From positions 75,873,833-75,937,832 of the forward strand of contig CM053141.1 of NCBI GenBank assembly GCA_028571685.1: a DNA stretch of 64,000 bases, written 5' to 3'. The position numbers were made by a program, and so were the translations under genes. This document shows positions 1 to 10,871 of this stretch, piece by piece (position 1 is the stretch's first letter; every line of letters begins with the position of its first letter). Source of the stretch: Heterohyrax brucei (taxonomy: Eukaryota > Chordata > Mammalia > Hyracoidea > Procaviidae). The notes below the pieces were generated by a model that did no database searches, was not told where the DNA came from, and saw only the letters and a program-made list of their open reading frames with translations.

Positions 1-240
1 TGTCAGCGCGGCTCTACCGCCGGCGGCGTGGACGCCGAGGGGCCGACAGCCGCCAGGGCTCAGGACAAAGCGCCGGATAGGGCGGGAGACTGGACTCGGC
101 CCCACCGGAGGCGCCGGGCGCCGGGCGCCGGGCGCGCTCCGCAAGGGTGTGTTTGGCGGCTCGGACGCGAACGACGGGCTGGCGACGCGGCCGCCTCCGG
201 TTGCGCGCAACCTGGAAACGCCGGGGGGAGGGCGACTACC
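1..240. promoter_or_regulatory. CpG island edge, presumably FCHO2 promoter island
   Basis: The first 240 bases are very GC-rich and carry roughly 40 CpG dinucleotides. The next 23 kb is AT-rich and CpG-poor. A 7-bp unit (CGCCGGG) is repeated about three times near 112-135. This looks like the downstream shore of a promoter CpG island. I cannot tell whether these bases are 5' UTR or the start of intron 1, because no start codon context or convincing splice donor matching FCHO2 exon 1 is present. Confidence 0.7.
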
Positions 241-869
241 CTACTTCTCGCACTACGGGCCCCCATTTTATTCCCTTTGCCCCCACCGTTTCCACACGGA
301 ATCCCGTGCGAGGTTGGCTGCTTAGGCATTTCCTCTCGGCCTCGCAGCTCAGCTTCTGGGTCTGCGCCCAAGATTTGCCTTTGGGCCTGTTCACAAAGCA
401 ATACAGAAGCTGAGTTTAATACAAGTGAACTGCTTGGAATTAAGGTACTAAGACTTACCCTTAGTCCCTGTGCTCGTACCCGTTCCTCATTCTTTTCACA
501 TCCCTTTTCTTAATTTAGTATTACGTTTTTTTGAGAATGAGTTCTCATGTTCTCTGTGGAGTGTTTTTGTTTTACTGTTTGTTGTAATGGGAAGTACAGT
601 TGAGCCATGTACAGGAAAGTAGCTTGTTTACTTAGGTATGTTGGCTGAATCTTATTTTTATGTCCTGACAGTTGTAAATACTACACTCAGATTTTAATTA
701 AGGTTTAGGAATATTTAAAGGAGAACTATTTGTACGTAAGGAATGTATCCTAAATTCTTAATTCTAAATGTCTCAAGCTTGGACTTGCGAGGTGATCAAA
801 TCAACTAACAGTGGTTTTGTCGTAAATTTTACTTGTTTTGAAGAAGCAACGTGAATAGTAGGTATTAGG
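241..869. other. Intron 1 sequence without recognised feature
   Basis: Base composition falls quickly from CpG-island values to AT-rich unique-looking sequence. I recognise no repeat or exon here. Confidence 0.5.
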
Positions 870-1404
870 TTGTTTTTAGTCTCATTGACATACAATTCAT
901 GAACTGTACAATAAACCCGTTTAAAGTGTACATTGCGCTGGTTTTTAATATGTTCACAGAGCTGTGTCACCATCACCACAATCAATTTTAGAACAGTTTC
1001 ATCACCCTAGGAAGAAACCTCTTACCCATTAGACATTAGCAGTGACATACCATTTCTTCTCCACCCTGTCCTTGGCAACCATTAATCTACTTTCTGTCAC
1101 TATAGATATGCCTATTCTGGACTGTTCATATAATTGAGATCTCATAATATATGGTCTTTTGTGACAGGCTTCTTAGCATGTTTACAAAGTTCATCCATGC
1201 TGTAGTATGAATTAGGACTTCTTTTTATTGCTGAATAATATTCCATTGTGAGGATCCTACCACATTTTATTTATTCATTCACCATTCGATGGACATTTGG
1301 GTTAGTTCCACTTTTTGACTGCTCTGAATAATGCTACTGTAAACATTTATGTACAAGATTTTAAGTGAACGTGTGCATTTGTTTCTTTGACATATGTAAC
1401 AAGG

Positions 1405-1577
1405 AGCAGGACTGCTAGCTCATAAAGCCCAGTGCTTTCGAGTCGGTTCTAACTCATAGTGACTGTGGGACATAGCAGCTGCTCCACAGAGTTTCCAAGG
1501 AGCGCCTGGCCGATTCAGACTGCTGACCTTTTGATTAGCAGATGTAGCACATAACCACTACACCACCAGGGTTTCTG
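1405..1577 (-). repeat. AfroSINE (tRNA-derived)
   Basis: In reverse orientation it shows the AfroSINE layout. The complement of the tRNA-like head (ACCACTACACCACCAGGGTTT) is at the high-coordinate end. The GAGTCGGTTCTAACTCATAGTGAC-type tail is at the low end. It is inserted in the old L1. Confidence 0.85.
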
Positions 1578-2021
1578 CTAGGTCACAGGGTAACTCTATG
1601 TTTAACATTTTGAAGAATTGCCAAACTGCTTTCCAGATGGCTGCACCATTTTACCATTCCACCAGCAGTGTCTGGGGTTCCAGTCTTTTCCGTAATAGTA
1701 TCCTGCTGGGATGACTGTCATCATGATTTGCAGTCTCTCATGACTGAAGATGTTGAACATCTTTTCATGTGCTTTTTGTCTATTTATGTATCTTCGTTGC
1801 AGAAATGACTGTTCAGATTCGTTGCCCATATTTTAATTGAGTTGTCCTGTTTCATTATTTTGTTATAAGACTTAAATATATTCTGGTTAAAGGTTTCTTA
1901 CAGATATGTGATTTGTAAATATTTCTTTTATTCCATGGGTTGTCCTCACTCTCATGATGTTGCAATTGGAAACACTAATGTTAAATCCAGTTTATCTTTT
2001 TTCTTTTATCACTTGTGCTTT

Positions 2022-2255
2022 CTTTAAAAAAAAAATTATGTTGTTGAGAATTTACACAGCAAAACATAACCATTTGAACTGGTTCTGTATGTATAATTTA
2101 GTGACATTGATTATATTCTTTGAATTGTGCAACCATCCTCACTTGCCTTTCTGAGGTGTTCCTATCCCTTTAGCATAAACTTATTGCCTCCTCAGTTTCC
2201 CATCTAATTTCTCCAGGTGCAGTTGTCCATCTAATCTCGTATAGCTAGATATGAG
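2022..2255 (-). mobile_element. L1 3'-UTR fragment inserted in older L1, with TSD
   Basis: This 234-bp block interrupts the antisense L1 and is flanked by the 9-bp direct repeat TTGTGCTTT (2013-2021 and 2256-2264). The block starts with a T/A-rich run and contains text such as GAATTTACACAGCAAAACATA. Similar text recurs near 17117 and 24240, which marks it as part of a dispersed L1-type 3' end. The family name is uncertain. Confidence 0.6.
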
Positions 2256-2763
2256 TTGTGCTTTTGGTGTCCTGTTTAAAAGCCTATGCGTAACCCAGGA
2301 TTGCAAAGATTTATTCCTATGTTTTCTTTGATGTGTTTTATAGTTTTTGCTTTTGAATTTAGGTTTCTAATCCACTTGGGGTTAATTTTTGTGTAGGGTG
2401 CAAGGAAGGGGTATAACTTTGTTCCTTTGCATATGACTGTCCAGTTGTTGCAGCACCATTTGTTGAAAAGACATCCCCCCTCCCTTTTGAATTGTCCCTG
2501 TATGTTTGTTGAAAATCAGTTAATCATAAATGAAGGTTTATTTTTGAACTCTCAGTTTTATTGTTTTGCCTTTATTACAGTGTTACAATGTTTTGATTAC
2601 TGTAGTTTAGTAGTAAGTTTTGGAATCGGGAAGTGTGCATCTTCCCAATTGGTTCTTTTGCAAGATTATTTTGGCTATTGTGGGTGCCTTGCATATGTAT
2701 GTGAATTTCAGGATTAGTTTGTCAATTTTAGCTGTTAGCTTTTACAGTTGCAAGTTTTTTTTT

Positions 2764-3163
2764 TAATTTTTATTTAACATGACTGAGTGAAAATGTACAT
2801 TCACGTATAAATTTACATGCCCACCTATATGCAGCTTCCACTGCTCTCCCTGTCCGGTGACTGCACACTATTCCTCTCTGCTCCATACGTGTCTCATCCT
2901 CCCAACAGTCTCCTTTCCCCTCTTCTCCGTCCACTCCCCTTCCTCCAGTCAGAGGTCAGCAAAATGATATCCTATAGATGTATAGAACCATAAAGCGCTT
3001 CCAATATATGGTCACTCTGCATTGCCAAGTCCAATTCATTCCTGTCCAAAGAGTGGACCTTTGTTATAATTTATGGGAAAGGGCAGCATCAGGGCCGGGG
3101 GCCATGCTCTCAGAGGAACCCCCAAACCGCTGGACCACCAATTGAGGTCGTTTAGTGGAGATC
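2764..3163 (-). mobile_element. Afrotherian L1 3' end, antisense, 5'-truncated, with TSD
   Basis: A poly-T run (2764-2772, the inverted poly-A tail) is followed by the L1 3'-UTR text GTGAAAATGTACATTC and CCACCTATATGCAGCTTCCA. That text recurs at 11830, 17370, 39070, 43975 and 51615. Flanking direct repeats TACAGTTGCAAGTTTTT (from 2753) and TACAGTTGCAGTTTTTA (from 3164) look like the target-site duplication. Truncated after about 400 bp. Confidence 0.85.
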
Positions 3164-3179
3164 TACAGTTGCAGTTTTT

Positions 3180-3979
3180 AAAAACATTTTTGAAGATTAT
3201 TAACAACAAAAGTTAACATTTTTGTAAATGTTTTACATTTGTTTTGATTTGTGAATGTGTTTTTGTAGCTATATTACTTCTTAATTGCATCTTAACATTT
3301 TAACACCATGTTGTGTTTCTGTTAACTGAGCTTTAAGCATAGCCTGTTTGATGTTTTTTTGATTATTATAGTAATGCTCCTATAGACACTTTTGTACAAG
3401 TGTTTGCCACTGTTAGTAAAAGAATGAGGATAAACCTTGGTACCTGAAAGATAGGGGAACATTCCAAAATCTAACTCATGTTTCAATATTTGCCTTCATT
3501 TCCATTAAATGTTGTATTGGAACAGAACTTGTATTTGGAAAGAGACAGTGAAATAGACTGCATTTTATTTTATTTTCTACCTGAAATGGGCAGTTGAAAG
3601 CCCTCTATTGGACCTTAAAAAATTCTAAAGAAGGGCTAAGTAAACTAACTTAGGAAAACCTAGGAAGTAACTACGTAACCACCATCTGAGAATTTGATAG
3701 TTGTTTACAGGAATTTATAAATTTCAGGATAATTTTTAAAAATAATTTCTTAAAATAAAAATTTCAAATTATTCATTTCACTTTTTCTCTAGTATTTAAA
3801 ATGCACTGTCAAAATGAAATCAGACTAACAAATCAGATGTAATAGGACCTTTAAACTTTTCAGTTTGTAGCAAAAGAGTCTATTAATTCCATCTCCCTCC
3901 GTATATAGATAAGCTTTTACATTGTGCATTTGTTACAGGAAAGTTTAAATCACTCAGTCTCCCTTCAGGCTCATTTGAA
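3180..3979. other. Intron 1 sequence without recognised feature
   Basis: AT-rich and unique-looking. It may contain the remainder of the old antisense L1 in its first 250 bases, but this is too diverged to support. Confidence 0.35.
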
Positions 3980-4157
3980 AACAACCCCCAAACCGATACC
4001 AAACCCACTGCTGTTGAGTCAGTTCCAACTCACAGTGACCCTATAGGATAGAGTAGAACTGCCCCACAGAATTTCCAAGGATCACCTGGCAGATTCAAAC
4101 TGCTGACCTGTTAGTTAGCAGCCACAGCATTTAACCACTATGTTGCCAGGGTTTCCA
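3980..4157 (-). repeat. AfroSINE
   Basis: Typical reverse-orientation text: AAACCCACTGCTGTTGAGTC, then ATAGAGTAGAACTGCC, then TAACCACTATGTTGCCAGGG. Near full length (about 175 bp) and moderately diverged. Confidence 0.9.
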
Positions 4158-4164
4158 GGTAAGC

Positions 4165-4306
4165 CATCCAAAACCAAAACCTACTGCCTTTGAGTGAATT
4201 CTGACTTATAGCAACCCTGTAGGATAGAGTAAAACTGTCCCATAGAGTTTCCAAGAGCATGTGGCGGATTCAGACTGCTGTCTTAGCACTTAATCAGGGT
4301 TTCCTT
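4165..4306 (-). repeat. AfroSINE, internally shortened
   Basis: A second AfroSINE lies head-to-tail with the previous one, eight bases apart. It starts AAACCAAAACCTACTGCC and ends TTAATCAGGGTTTCC. The part between CAGACTGCTG and the tRNA head is shortened relative to neighbouring copies. Confidence 0.85.
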
Positions 4307-4948
4307 GAAAACAACACATCCTGCCTTTTACTTTGTAGTTTTTCTTAACTAAAACTATATACTAAGGTAGAAATCCTTAATATTATACTCTGAAGAGAAA
4401 AAACTTACTCAACAGGTGTTTTGTTGGTTATTAAGTCAGTTTTTTGCTACATAGTATTGTGCCATTGGTAATTAAGCTGAAAATGTTTTTATTTTCTAAT
4501 AAAACTGTACAGCAAAAAGAAATTTGGTAACAGAAAATTACATCATTACCTTTCACATACACAGCCCTTCAAAAGATTGTGATTTTAAGAAGGTACATCC
4601 TTGAGGTTATCTCTGTGACCTTTGCACTACAATAATTAAAATTGCTTTGCATGTTTATGTGAGGTAAAATTATTTAGTTTAGGAATTAGAAAAAGGAATG
4701 GGTTTCATAAGTGATAACTATTTAAGGCAAAGAGATAAGTACTCATAATGCTTGAATTGATTACCTCATAAGCTTTATTTTGGATAATCTCTGGATGTGT
4801 ATGTATTAATGTTTACTGTTTTGTATGTGTGCATGTATATATATGTAAAAAACATCTACTGTAGTAATAAAAGCAATAGTAATAAAATAAAATAAACAAA
4901 AATTAAAACTGTAGTAATAAAAGCAATTACTGTTCAGCTATTTTCCAC
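4307..4948. other. AT-rich intron 1 segment with a short direct repeat
   Basis: No exon or named repeat. A 20-bp word (ACTGTAGTAATAAAAGCAAT) occurs at 4858-4877 and again at 4908-4927, around a 30-bp A-rich stretch. Confidence 0.5.
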
Positions 4949-5620
4949 ATTAACATGGTGGCAGGTATGGCAGCGTGGTTGCAGAGCATCCTTTCCCTCA
5001 AGGAGAGTGGGTCTCTGGGTAGCTGGGCTATGTTGCCCCTTGTCTTCCATTCACTCTTGCTGGCAAAGGTGGTGAGTCCAGGTGCTGCACAGGTTGCTCT
5101 TCTCCATGGTGATGGCCAAAGGTCAGACATGCAGACAGCAGCAAGCCAATGAGCTCCTGTTCAGGGTTCACATCTCCTAAGCAACCTGAGGCCCTGCGGC
5201 TCAGAATAGCTGTCTGGTGGGAAGGGAGGAAAGAAAGAGACATCGAGAGGAAGAAACGTGTGTCAGTTTAATGACATCCCAAAGTGAACAAAACTGGGCC
5301 TTGACGCTTCTGCCTTGGTTGGGCTGATTATATGACTAGGCCCGGAGGGCAGAGCAGGGATCTTGAGTACAGGGCTTGCAGAAGCGCAAGTGGAGCCTTT
5401 GGAGGCAGTTCCTCCAGAGAAGCTCTGACCCAGCACAGGAGGAAACTGAAATGGTTAAGTCATGGTTCTTCTCCGTGGTCGTACAGCCTGGCTTCATCCA
5501 GCTTTGTCTCTTCCAAGCCTCTTTTCTCTGCAGGGAAATAATCCATAAGTGGACTCATCACAGTGATGAGCATGTCAGTAAATTTCAGCTGTTACTGTTT
5601 CTGTGATCATGTTTTCTGAA
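4949..5620. other. GC-richer unassigned segment in intron 1
   Basis: This stretch is visibly richer in G+C than its surroundings and has no match to the SINE, L1 or RTE families seen elsewhere in the window. Short open frames exist on both strands, but none has a recognisable domain or splice context. It could be an old DNA-transposon relic, a decayed processed pseudogene or a conserved noncoding element. I cannot decide which. Confidence 0.4.
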
Positions 5621-5844
5621 GTAAAAAAATCAGACAAATGGATGATCTGAAAACAAAGCAGAAAAATCCTCCATTTTTGCATAACACCAGTTTATGCATA
5701 ATGGCCTGGTCTTTGGAACCTAACCATGTTAAGTTGGGGTGGGTGTATGTAGCACAAGAAAGAGTCACCCCAAAACTCTAAGAATTGCCATGAATCAGCA
5801 TTTTAGTTAGATGACTTTATTTTTTTTCTGTTCGTAAGTCCTTT

Positions 5845-6247
5845 GTTAAGTCCTTATAATAGGGGTCTCATAATACTTGTCCTTTTGCAGCTGACTGATT
5901 TCACTCACCATAATGTCTTCCAGTTGATACCAGGTTATGAAATGCTTCCTAAAATCATCATTGTTTTGTATCATTGCATGGTGTTCCACTGTATATATGT
6001 ATTGTAGTTTGTTTATCCATTCATCTGTTGATGGGCACCTATGTTGATTTCATATTTTTGGTGTTGTGGACAGTGCTGCAGTAAACATTCCTGTGTGTGT
6101 GTCTGCTCGTGTGACAGCCCTTATTTCTGTAGGATATTTTCCGCACAGTGAGATTGCCGAATCATATGGTATTTCTACTTCTAGCTTTTTAAGAAAGCGC
6201 CAAACTGCTTTCCAAAGACATTGAACCGTTTTGCATTCCCACTTAGT
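5845..6247 (-). mobile_element. L1 ORF2 3' fragment, antisense
   Basis: Antisense ORF2 C-terminal text: GGGGTCTCATAATACTTGTC, GTGTTCCACTGTATATATGT, TCTGTTGATGGGCACC and CCAAACTGCTTTCCAAAGAC. The same order occurs at 12805-13160 and 21255-21640. Confidence 0.8.
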
Positions 6248-6278
6248 TAGATGCCTCTTAATTAGAGATTATCTCCAT

Positions 6279-6632
6279 GGGAGCATTGGTGGCTCATTGG
6301 TAGAATTCTCACCTTGCATACTGGAGACCTGGGTTCTCTTCTCAGTCACTGCATCTCAAGTGCTACCACCACTCATCTGTCTGTGGAGGCTTGCATGTCT
6401 AGGTAGGTTTCTATGGAGCTTCCAGACTAAGATGGACTAGGGAGAAAAGCCAGGTGATCTGTTTCTGGAAATAAGTCAATAAAAACCATACGGTTCCTGT
6501 GCAGTGGATTGCAGTGGACCATTCCGACCTATCATGACAGTGGAGCAGGACTGGATAGAGTTTTGTTTCATCGTGCGTAGCTTTACTGTGAATTGGGGGT
6601 GACTCTATGGCTAGTGATAGCATATCTAGTCA
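6279..6632 (+). repeat. Chimeric SINE: tRNA-Gly head, RTE 5'-UTR body, RTE 3' tail
   Basis: The first 74 bases (6281-6354) align with tRNA-Gly, with GCATTGGTGGCTCATTGGTA as an A-box region and GGGTTCTCTTCTCAG as a weak B-box. The middle (about 6395-6490: GGTTTCTATGGAGCTTCCAG, then ACTAAGATGGACTAGG) matches the 5'-UTR of the RTE element at 33960-34070. The end (GGGGGTGACTCTATGGCTAG) resembles the RTE 3' end. It is a non-autonomous element, not a working tRNA gene. Confidence 0.75.
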
Positions 6633-6649
6633 GCACATCAAAGAATGAA

Positions 6650-6957
6650 TGAACAGAAACCAGTACTGAGGTCAACTGTTCAGACTAAGAATGGACTGGA
6701 CTCAGGGAACCAGAGTGAGCATGTGGTATGTGTACTTTATGGATTTATGCATTTCTATAAGGTAATAATTTCTTTCTATAGGGGAGAGGAGAAGATGGGA
6801 CAGGTGCTCTTTAAGAGGACCCTAGAAGTAAGAGTGAGAAGGAGGAATGTGCGGTCACAGGGTGAGAAGAGCAGATAGAGTTGTAGAGAGATGGTCATGC
6901 AAAATTGACTTGGATTGTATACTTCCACTTAATCACAGTAATAAAAACAAAAAAAAC
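6650..6957 (+). mobile_element. L1 3'-UTR fragment, sense
   Basis: Sense-orientation L1 3' UTR text (AACTGTTCAGACTAAGAATG, then TTGACTTGGATTGTATACTT, then an A-rich end). The same text occurs in better order at 18960-19286 and 46190-46478. Confidence 0.65.
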
Positions 6958-8429
6958 GAATGAGCAACAATTATCTGGTACCTTTTTGCAGAAGTTTTTC
7001 CTATTTCTTTGACTAAACAGTGCAGAAGTCTCATTCCATTTGTCTGTTGATTACACTGGTACTGTTACGCTTTAATGGAGCAGTTGGTTATATATCCAGA
7101 AAAGAACCTGTTGTTACATGGATAAAACTGGGAAGGTTAAAATGGTTTTTAAAAACCTGCAGTTGCTGTTAATAGGACTTGCAATGCAGAATGTTATAGT
7201 TTTGCTTGGTTAATCTAAATGTAGTTGGAATTGACTTGCTGGCAACTGGTTTTGATAAAAGACTAACAACCCCCCACTCTCTGTCTCATTGGGGTTATTC
7301 ATATGAAAATTAAAAACCAGTGTCTTTAAAATACTTAGCTTTACTGACCATAAAGACCCACAATATACGCTGTCATTTTATTACTTGAAATTTCCAGATA
7401 TCATAGTTTGGGGTATGTGCATGCTTAAGATATAATCTAATCAGATAGTATACTGAAACCCCCAAAAAGTGTATGAATGTATATTAAGAGATTTTCAAAG
7501 TTTATATGGCTCAAACTTCAAAAGATAGGAGGGTGAATACAGTGTAACATCTCCACTTTTTTCCTAGCCATGAAGCTCTCCCTAGAAGTAGTCACTATTA
7601 CTGATTTTTTATATTGCTTTCAAGATTTACAGCGTATATATACAAACAAGCAATGTGTGCTGTTAAATGTGTTAATATGTAATATATTGCATACTACATT
7701 AATATGTAATTGTTAGTCATGCCCAAATTGTTTTCAAGAAACCAGTTATGAAAACACGAAGTATAGATTCATCTAACTTGGTTCAAGTAGATTTGATAAA
7801 CATTATATAATTACAGTATTTCAAATGTTACTAAAATTTATTGTGAGGCTCTTCGGGTGTTTTCTTTCCCTTTGTTTTTAATTGAGGGTATTGTTTGTTT
7901 TGTATGTTTGCCTTAATAGTAAGAGAAATTTGGAAGTGAAAAATTGATACTGATTTATTCTGCATAACTTCAATTTAGGGAGAGGATTTTATAGCACTGT
8001 GAAATGGATAAAAATTTGATGTCTGGGTTCTTTTGAAGCCCTACATATGGACTCTTAAATGCTTTAACTGTTTTAATCATGTCAGTAAAGGCATGGAAGA
8101 AAAGTTGTACTTCTCATTTGCTCAACATAGGCCTTTTGGAAAGAATTTTTGAAGTCATGAGGTATCTCCGTGAACTTATCCATCCTGATTTCATATTTTA
8201 GAGCAGTTAACTGAAGCACCCTAAGAAGTCCTTATGGGTATATAGTGCCATGGATACTTATAAAAGAACAGGAATGCAGGTTTGGGTGTCAACTGTACAA
8301 AAATTAAAGAATAGTAGAGTTGGAAGAAATTTAGTAACCACCTGGTATACTACGATAAGTATAAACTGGTCAGATGTGGGGAGAAACTCATGTACTGAAT
8401 TACTTAATACAGCAATTTTAACCATAGTT
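6958..8429. other. Intron 1 sequence without recognised feature
   Basis: AT-rich and unique-looking over about 1.5 kb. I see no exon, RNA gene or named repeat in it. Confidence 0.45.
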
Positions 8430-8430
8430 T

Positions 8431-8590
8431 GGAAACCGTGTTGGTGTAGTGATTAAGTGCTATGGCTGCTAATCAAAAGATCAGCAATTCAAATGCACCA
8501 GCTACTCCTTGGAAACTGTGGGGCAGTTGGGTTGTATCTTACAGGGTCACTATAAGTCATAATTGACTCAGTGCCCATGAGTTTTTAACC
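8431..8590 (+). repeat. AfroSINE, sense
   Basis: Starts with the tRNA-like head GTGTTGGTGTAGTGATTAAG, has a B-box-like AGCAATTCAAATGCACC, and ends in the RTE-like tail GTCACTATAAGTCATAATTG. Confidence 0.85.
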
Positions 8591-8599
8591 ATAGTCTTT

Positions 8600-9058
8600 G
8601 TAAGTCCCACCAAAAAGCTGGATGGGACTATGTAGATGCGGTACTTGGGGCCCACCAGGGGATTGGATAGCTTGATGATAACATAAGTAGGATTAATAGC
8701 ATGCTTGTGGGGATGGGACCATGCAAATAATGTGTATGGAGGGGATTGGTCTATTATGCCATTCCACTAGGCTTAGAGGGAGACAGAAAGAGAGAAGCAG
8801 TAACATGGAAGACAGGGAGAGACAATGACACAGAAGTAACAAGAGTGATAGTGGTGAACCAAGAGGAGACTGGCAGGAGACAGCACAGTGGGGCTTGACA
8901 ACCCATGCAGCTGAGAGTTATAACACCTGCCCGAGATAGCCCACAGCAGGGCCTAGTAACAGAGGGCAGAAAGAAGTTGTCTTCATCAAGCAGCTCTGTC
9001 CTGATTTGTTCTTGAGTTTGAGCCCGATCCTGGATTGTATGCTGTTACTTGCCTCTCA
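8600..9058. other. Unclassified segment, possible dispersed repeat
   Basis: Purine-rich, GC-richer text (runs of AGACAGAAAGAGAGAAGC type, then CCTGTCCTGATTTGTTCTTG) that looks like part of an interspersed element. It could be an LTR or an L1 5' region. Nothing else in this window matches it, so I do not classify it. Confidence 0.3.
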
Positions 9059-9620
9059 GTATGATACTTGAGTTCCAAAGACCAGAAGGGTCTTTAGAGA
9101 TGGACTGGTACAGCAGTTTGGGAAAGTTGGACATTAGGGACAGCTATAACTTTCGACTTGTAGGAATGAGCACCATACTGATTCTTATAAATTACTCGTT
9201 TAGTACAACAGCGACTAAGACCTGTAATTTGTTAGTAACAGTGCTCTAGAAGATGTTTCTGGAATGGGTGGTGTTTGGACTATACTGGGAAGTGAACTGT
9301 GTGGTGAAGTAGAAGAGATATTTGTGCTCCCTGATGGAACTGGAGGGGTAACAGTCCTGGAAGGTACAAGCAAATTTGTTTGACTTTAAGGAAAACGTAA
9401 GTAAAGCAGATTGGTAGAAGTGAGGCCTTAAAACCAAGGAGAGTGAATTTTTAGTTGTTTGAAACAACAACTAGTGATGACTGTCCCCTTTTAAATTATA
9501 AGCATTATTGTATAATAGTTAAAAGTCACAAGAATACAGTAGAAAATAAAAAATACATATAGCTCTTGTAAGATTTCTGAAAGAAATACAAAATTAAAAA
9601 TCAGTTTTAATATATAGAAT
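9059..9620. other. Intron 1 sequence without recognised feature
   Basis: AT-rich and unique-looking. No supported feature. Confidence 0.4.
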
Positions 9621-9624
9621 TGAA

Positions 9625-10870
9625 ACCCTGTTGGCCAGCTGACTGGAAGAGACATATTTATGCCCATTCTCAAGAAAATTATCCAACTGAATGTGGAAAT
9701 TACTGAACAATGTTGTTAATACCACATGGAAGTAAAATTTTGTTGAAGATCATTCAAAAGTTACAGCAATAGTATATTGACAGGAAACTGCCAGAAATTC
9801 TTCCTGAATTCAAAAGAGGATGTGGAACCAGGGATATCATTGTTGATGTCAGATGGATCTTTTGCTGAAAGCAGAGAGTACCAGAAAAAGCTTTACCTGT
9901 GTTTCATTAACTATGCAAAGGCATTTGACTGTGTGGATCATAGCAAATTATGGGTAATGCTGTAGAGAATGGGAATTCCAGAACAGTTAACTGTGCTCAC
10001 GAGGAATCTGCATATGGATCAGGAGGCAGTCACGCGAATAGGACAAGGGGATACTGCATGGTTTGAAGCTGGGAAAGGTGTGCATCAGGGATGTAACCTT
10101 TCACCATACCTTTTCAATCTGTATGCTGAGCAAATAATCCAGGAAACTGGACTGTATGAAGAAGAGCGAGGCATCAGGATTGGAAGACTCACTAACAACC
10201 TGCATTCTTCAGATGACACAATCCTGCTTGCTAGAAGTGAAGAGGATTTGAAACACTGATGAAAATCAAAGACTACAGCCTTCAGTATGAGTTACACCTC
10301 AACATCAAGAAAACAGAAATCCTGACAGCTAGACCAGTAAGCAACAACTTTATAAATGGAGAAAGGACTGAGGTTGTCAAGTATTTCATTTTACTTGGTT
10401 CCACAATCAGCGCCCATGGAAGCAGCAAAAGCCATAGTATTTTCAATTACATCATACGCATGTGAAAGCTAGATGTTAAATAAGGAGGACAGAATATTTG
10501 ATGCCTTTGAATTGTGGTGTTGGAGAAGAATATTGAATGTACCATGGACTGCTAAAAGTAACAGATCTGTTCTGGAAGAAGTACAGCTAGAGTGCTCCTT
10601 GGAAGCAGAGATGGCAAGACTGCATCTTACATACTTTGAACCTGTTGTCAGGAGGGATCAGTCCCTGGAGAAAGACATGCTTGGTCGAGTGGAGGGTCAT
10701 CAAAAAAGAGGAAGACCCTCAACAAGGTGGATTGACACAGCGGCTGCATCAATGGGCTTAAGCATAAAAGCAATCGTGGGCATGGTGCAAGGCTGAGCAG
10801 TGTTTAGTTCTGTTGTGCATAGGGTCTCTGTGAGTTGGAACCAACTTGATGGCACCTAGCAACAACAGCA
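9625..10870 (+). mobile_element. RTE/BovB-type LINE, 5'-truncated reverse transcriptase and 3' end
   Basis: Three open stretches carry a degenerate BovB/RTE reverse transcriptase. YAKAFDCVDHSKLW (near 9912-9953) is RT motif A with its catalytic Asp. GVHQGCNLSPYLFNLYAEQI (near 10077-10136) is motif B. SSDDTILLA (near 10207-10233) is motif C, with SSDD in place of the usual YADD. DAFELWCWRRILNVPWTAKS (from about 10501) is the C-terminal RTE signature. The copy has stop codons and an internal deletion near 10430, so it is dead. It ends with the short-unit RTE tail GCACCTAGCAACAACAGC. Confidence 0.92.
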
Positions 10871-10871
10871 T

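Larger units (their letters stand above)
870..2752 (-). mobile_element. Old L1 (L1MA/ME-type), antisense, 3' UTR into ORF2
   Basis: The sequence follows the order of an antisense mammalian L1. The 3' UTR side (870-1400) contains the familiar CATCACCACAATCA and GGCAACCATTAATCTACTTT-like text. ORF2 C-terminal sequence follows, including the complement of the TGCCAAACTGCTTTCC region near 1620 and the GTTGAAAAGACAT region near 2462. It is broken by an AfroSINE (1405-1577) and a short L1-tail insertion (2022-2255). It is heavily diverged, hence older than its insertions. Confidence 0.8.

Noticed and set aside
320-363. Possible FCHO2 exon 1 ending in a Phe-Trp codon pair before GT (near 353-363)
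   Set aside because: The preceding residues read SASQLS rather than AYFVEN, and the GTCTGC context is a poor splice donor. The Phe-Trp match is chance.
28-513. Long open frames in the first 500 bases, on both strands
   Set aside because: GC-rich CpG-island DNA has few stop codons. None of the frames resembles FCHO2 or any known protein, and frames on both strands are equally open.
6281-6354. A tRNA-Gly gene
   Set aside because: The B-box is altered, acceptor-stem pairing is incomplete, and the sequence continues into an RTE-derived SINE body with no terminator. It is a SINE head.
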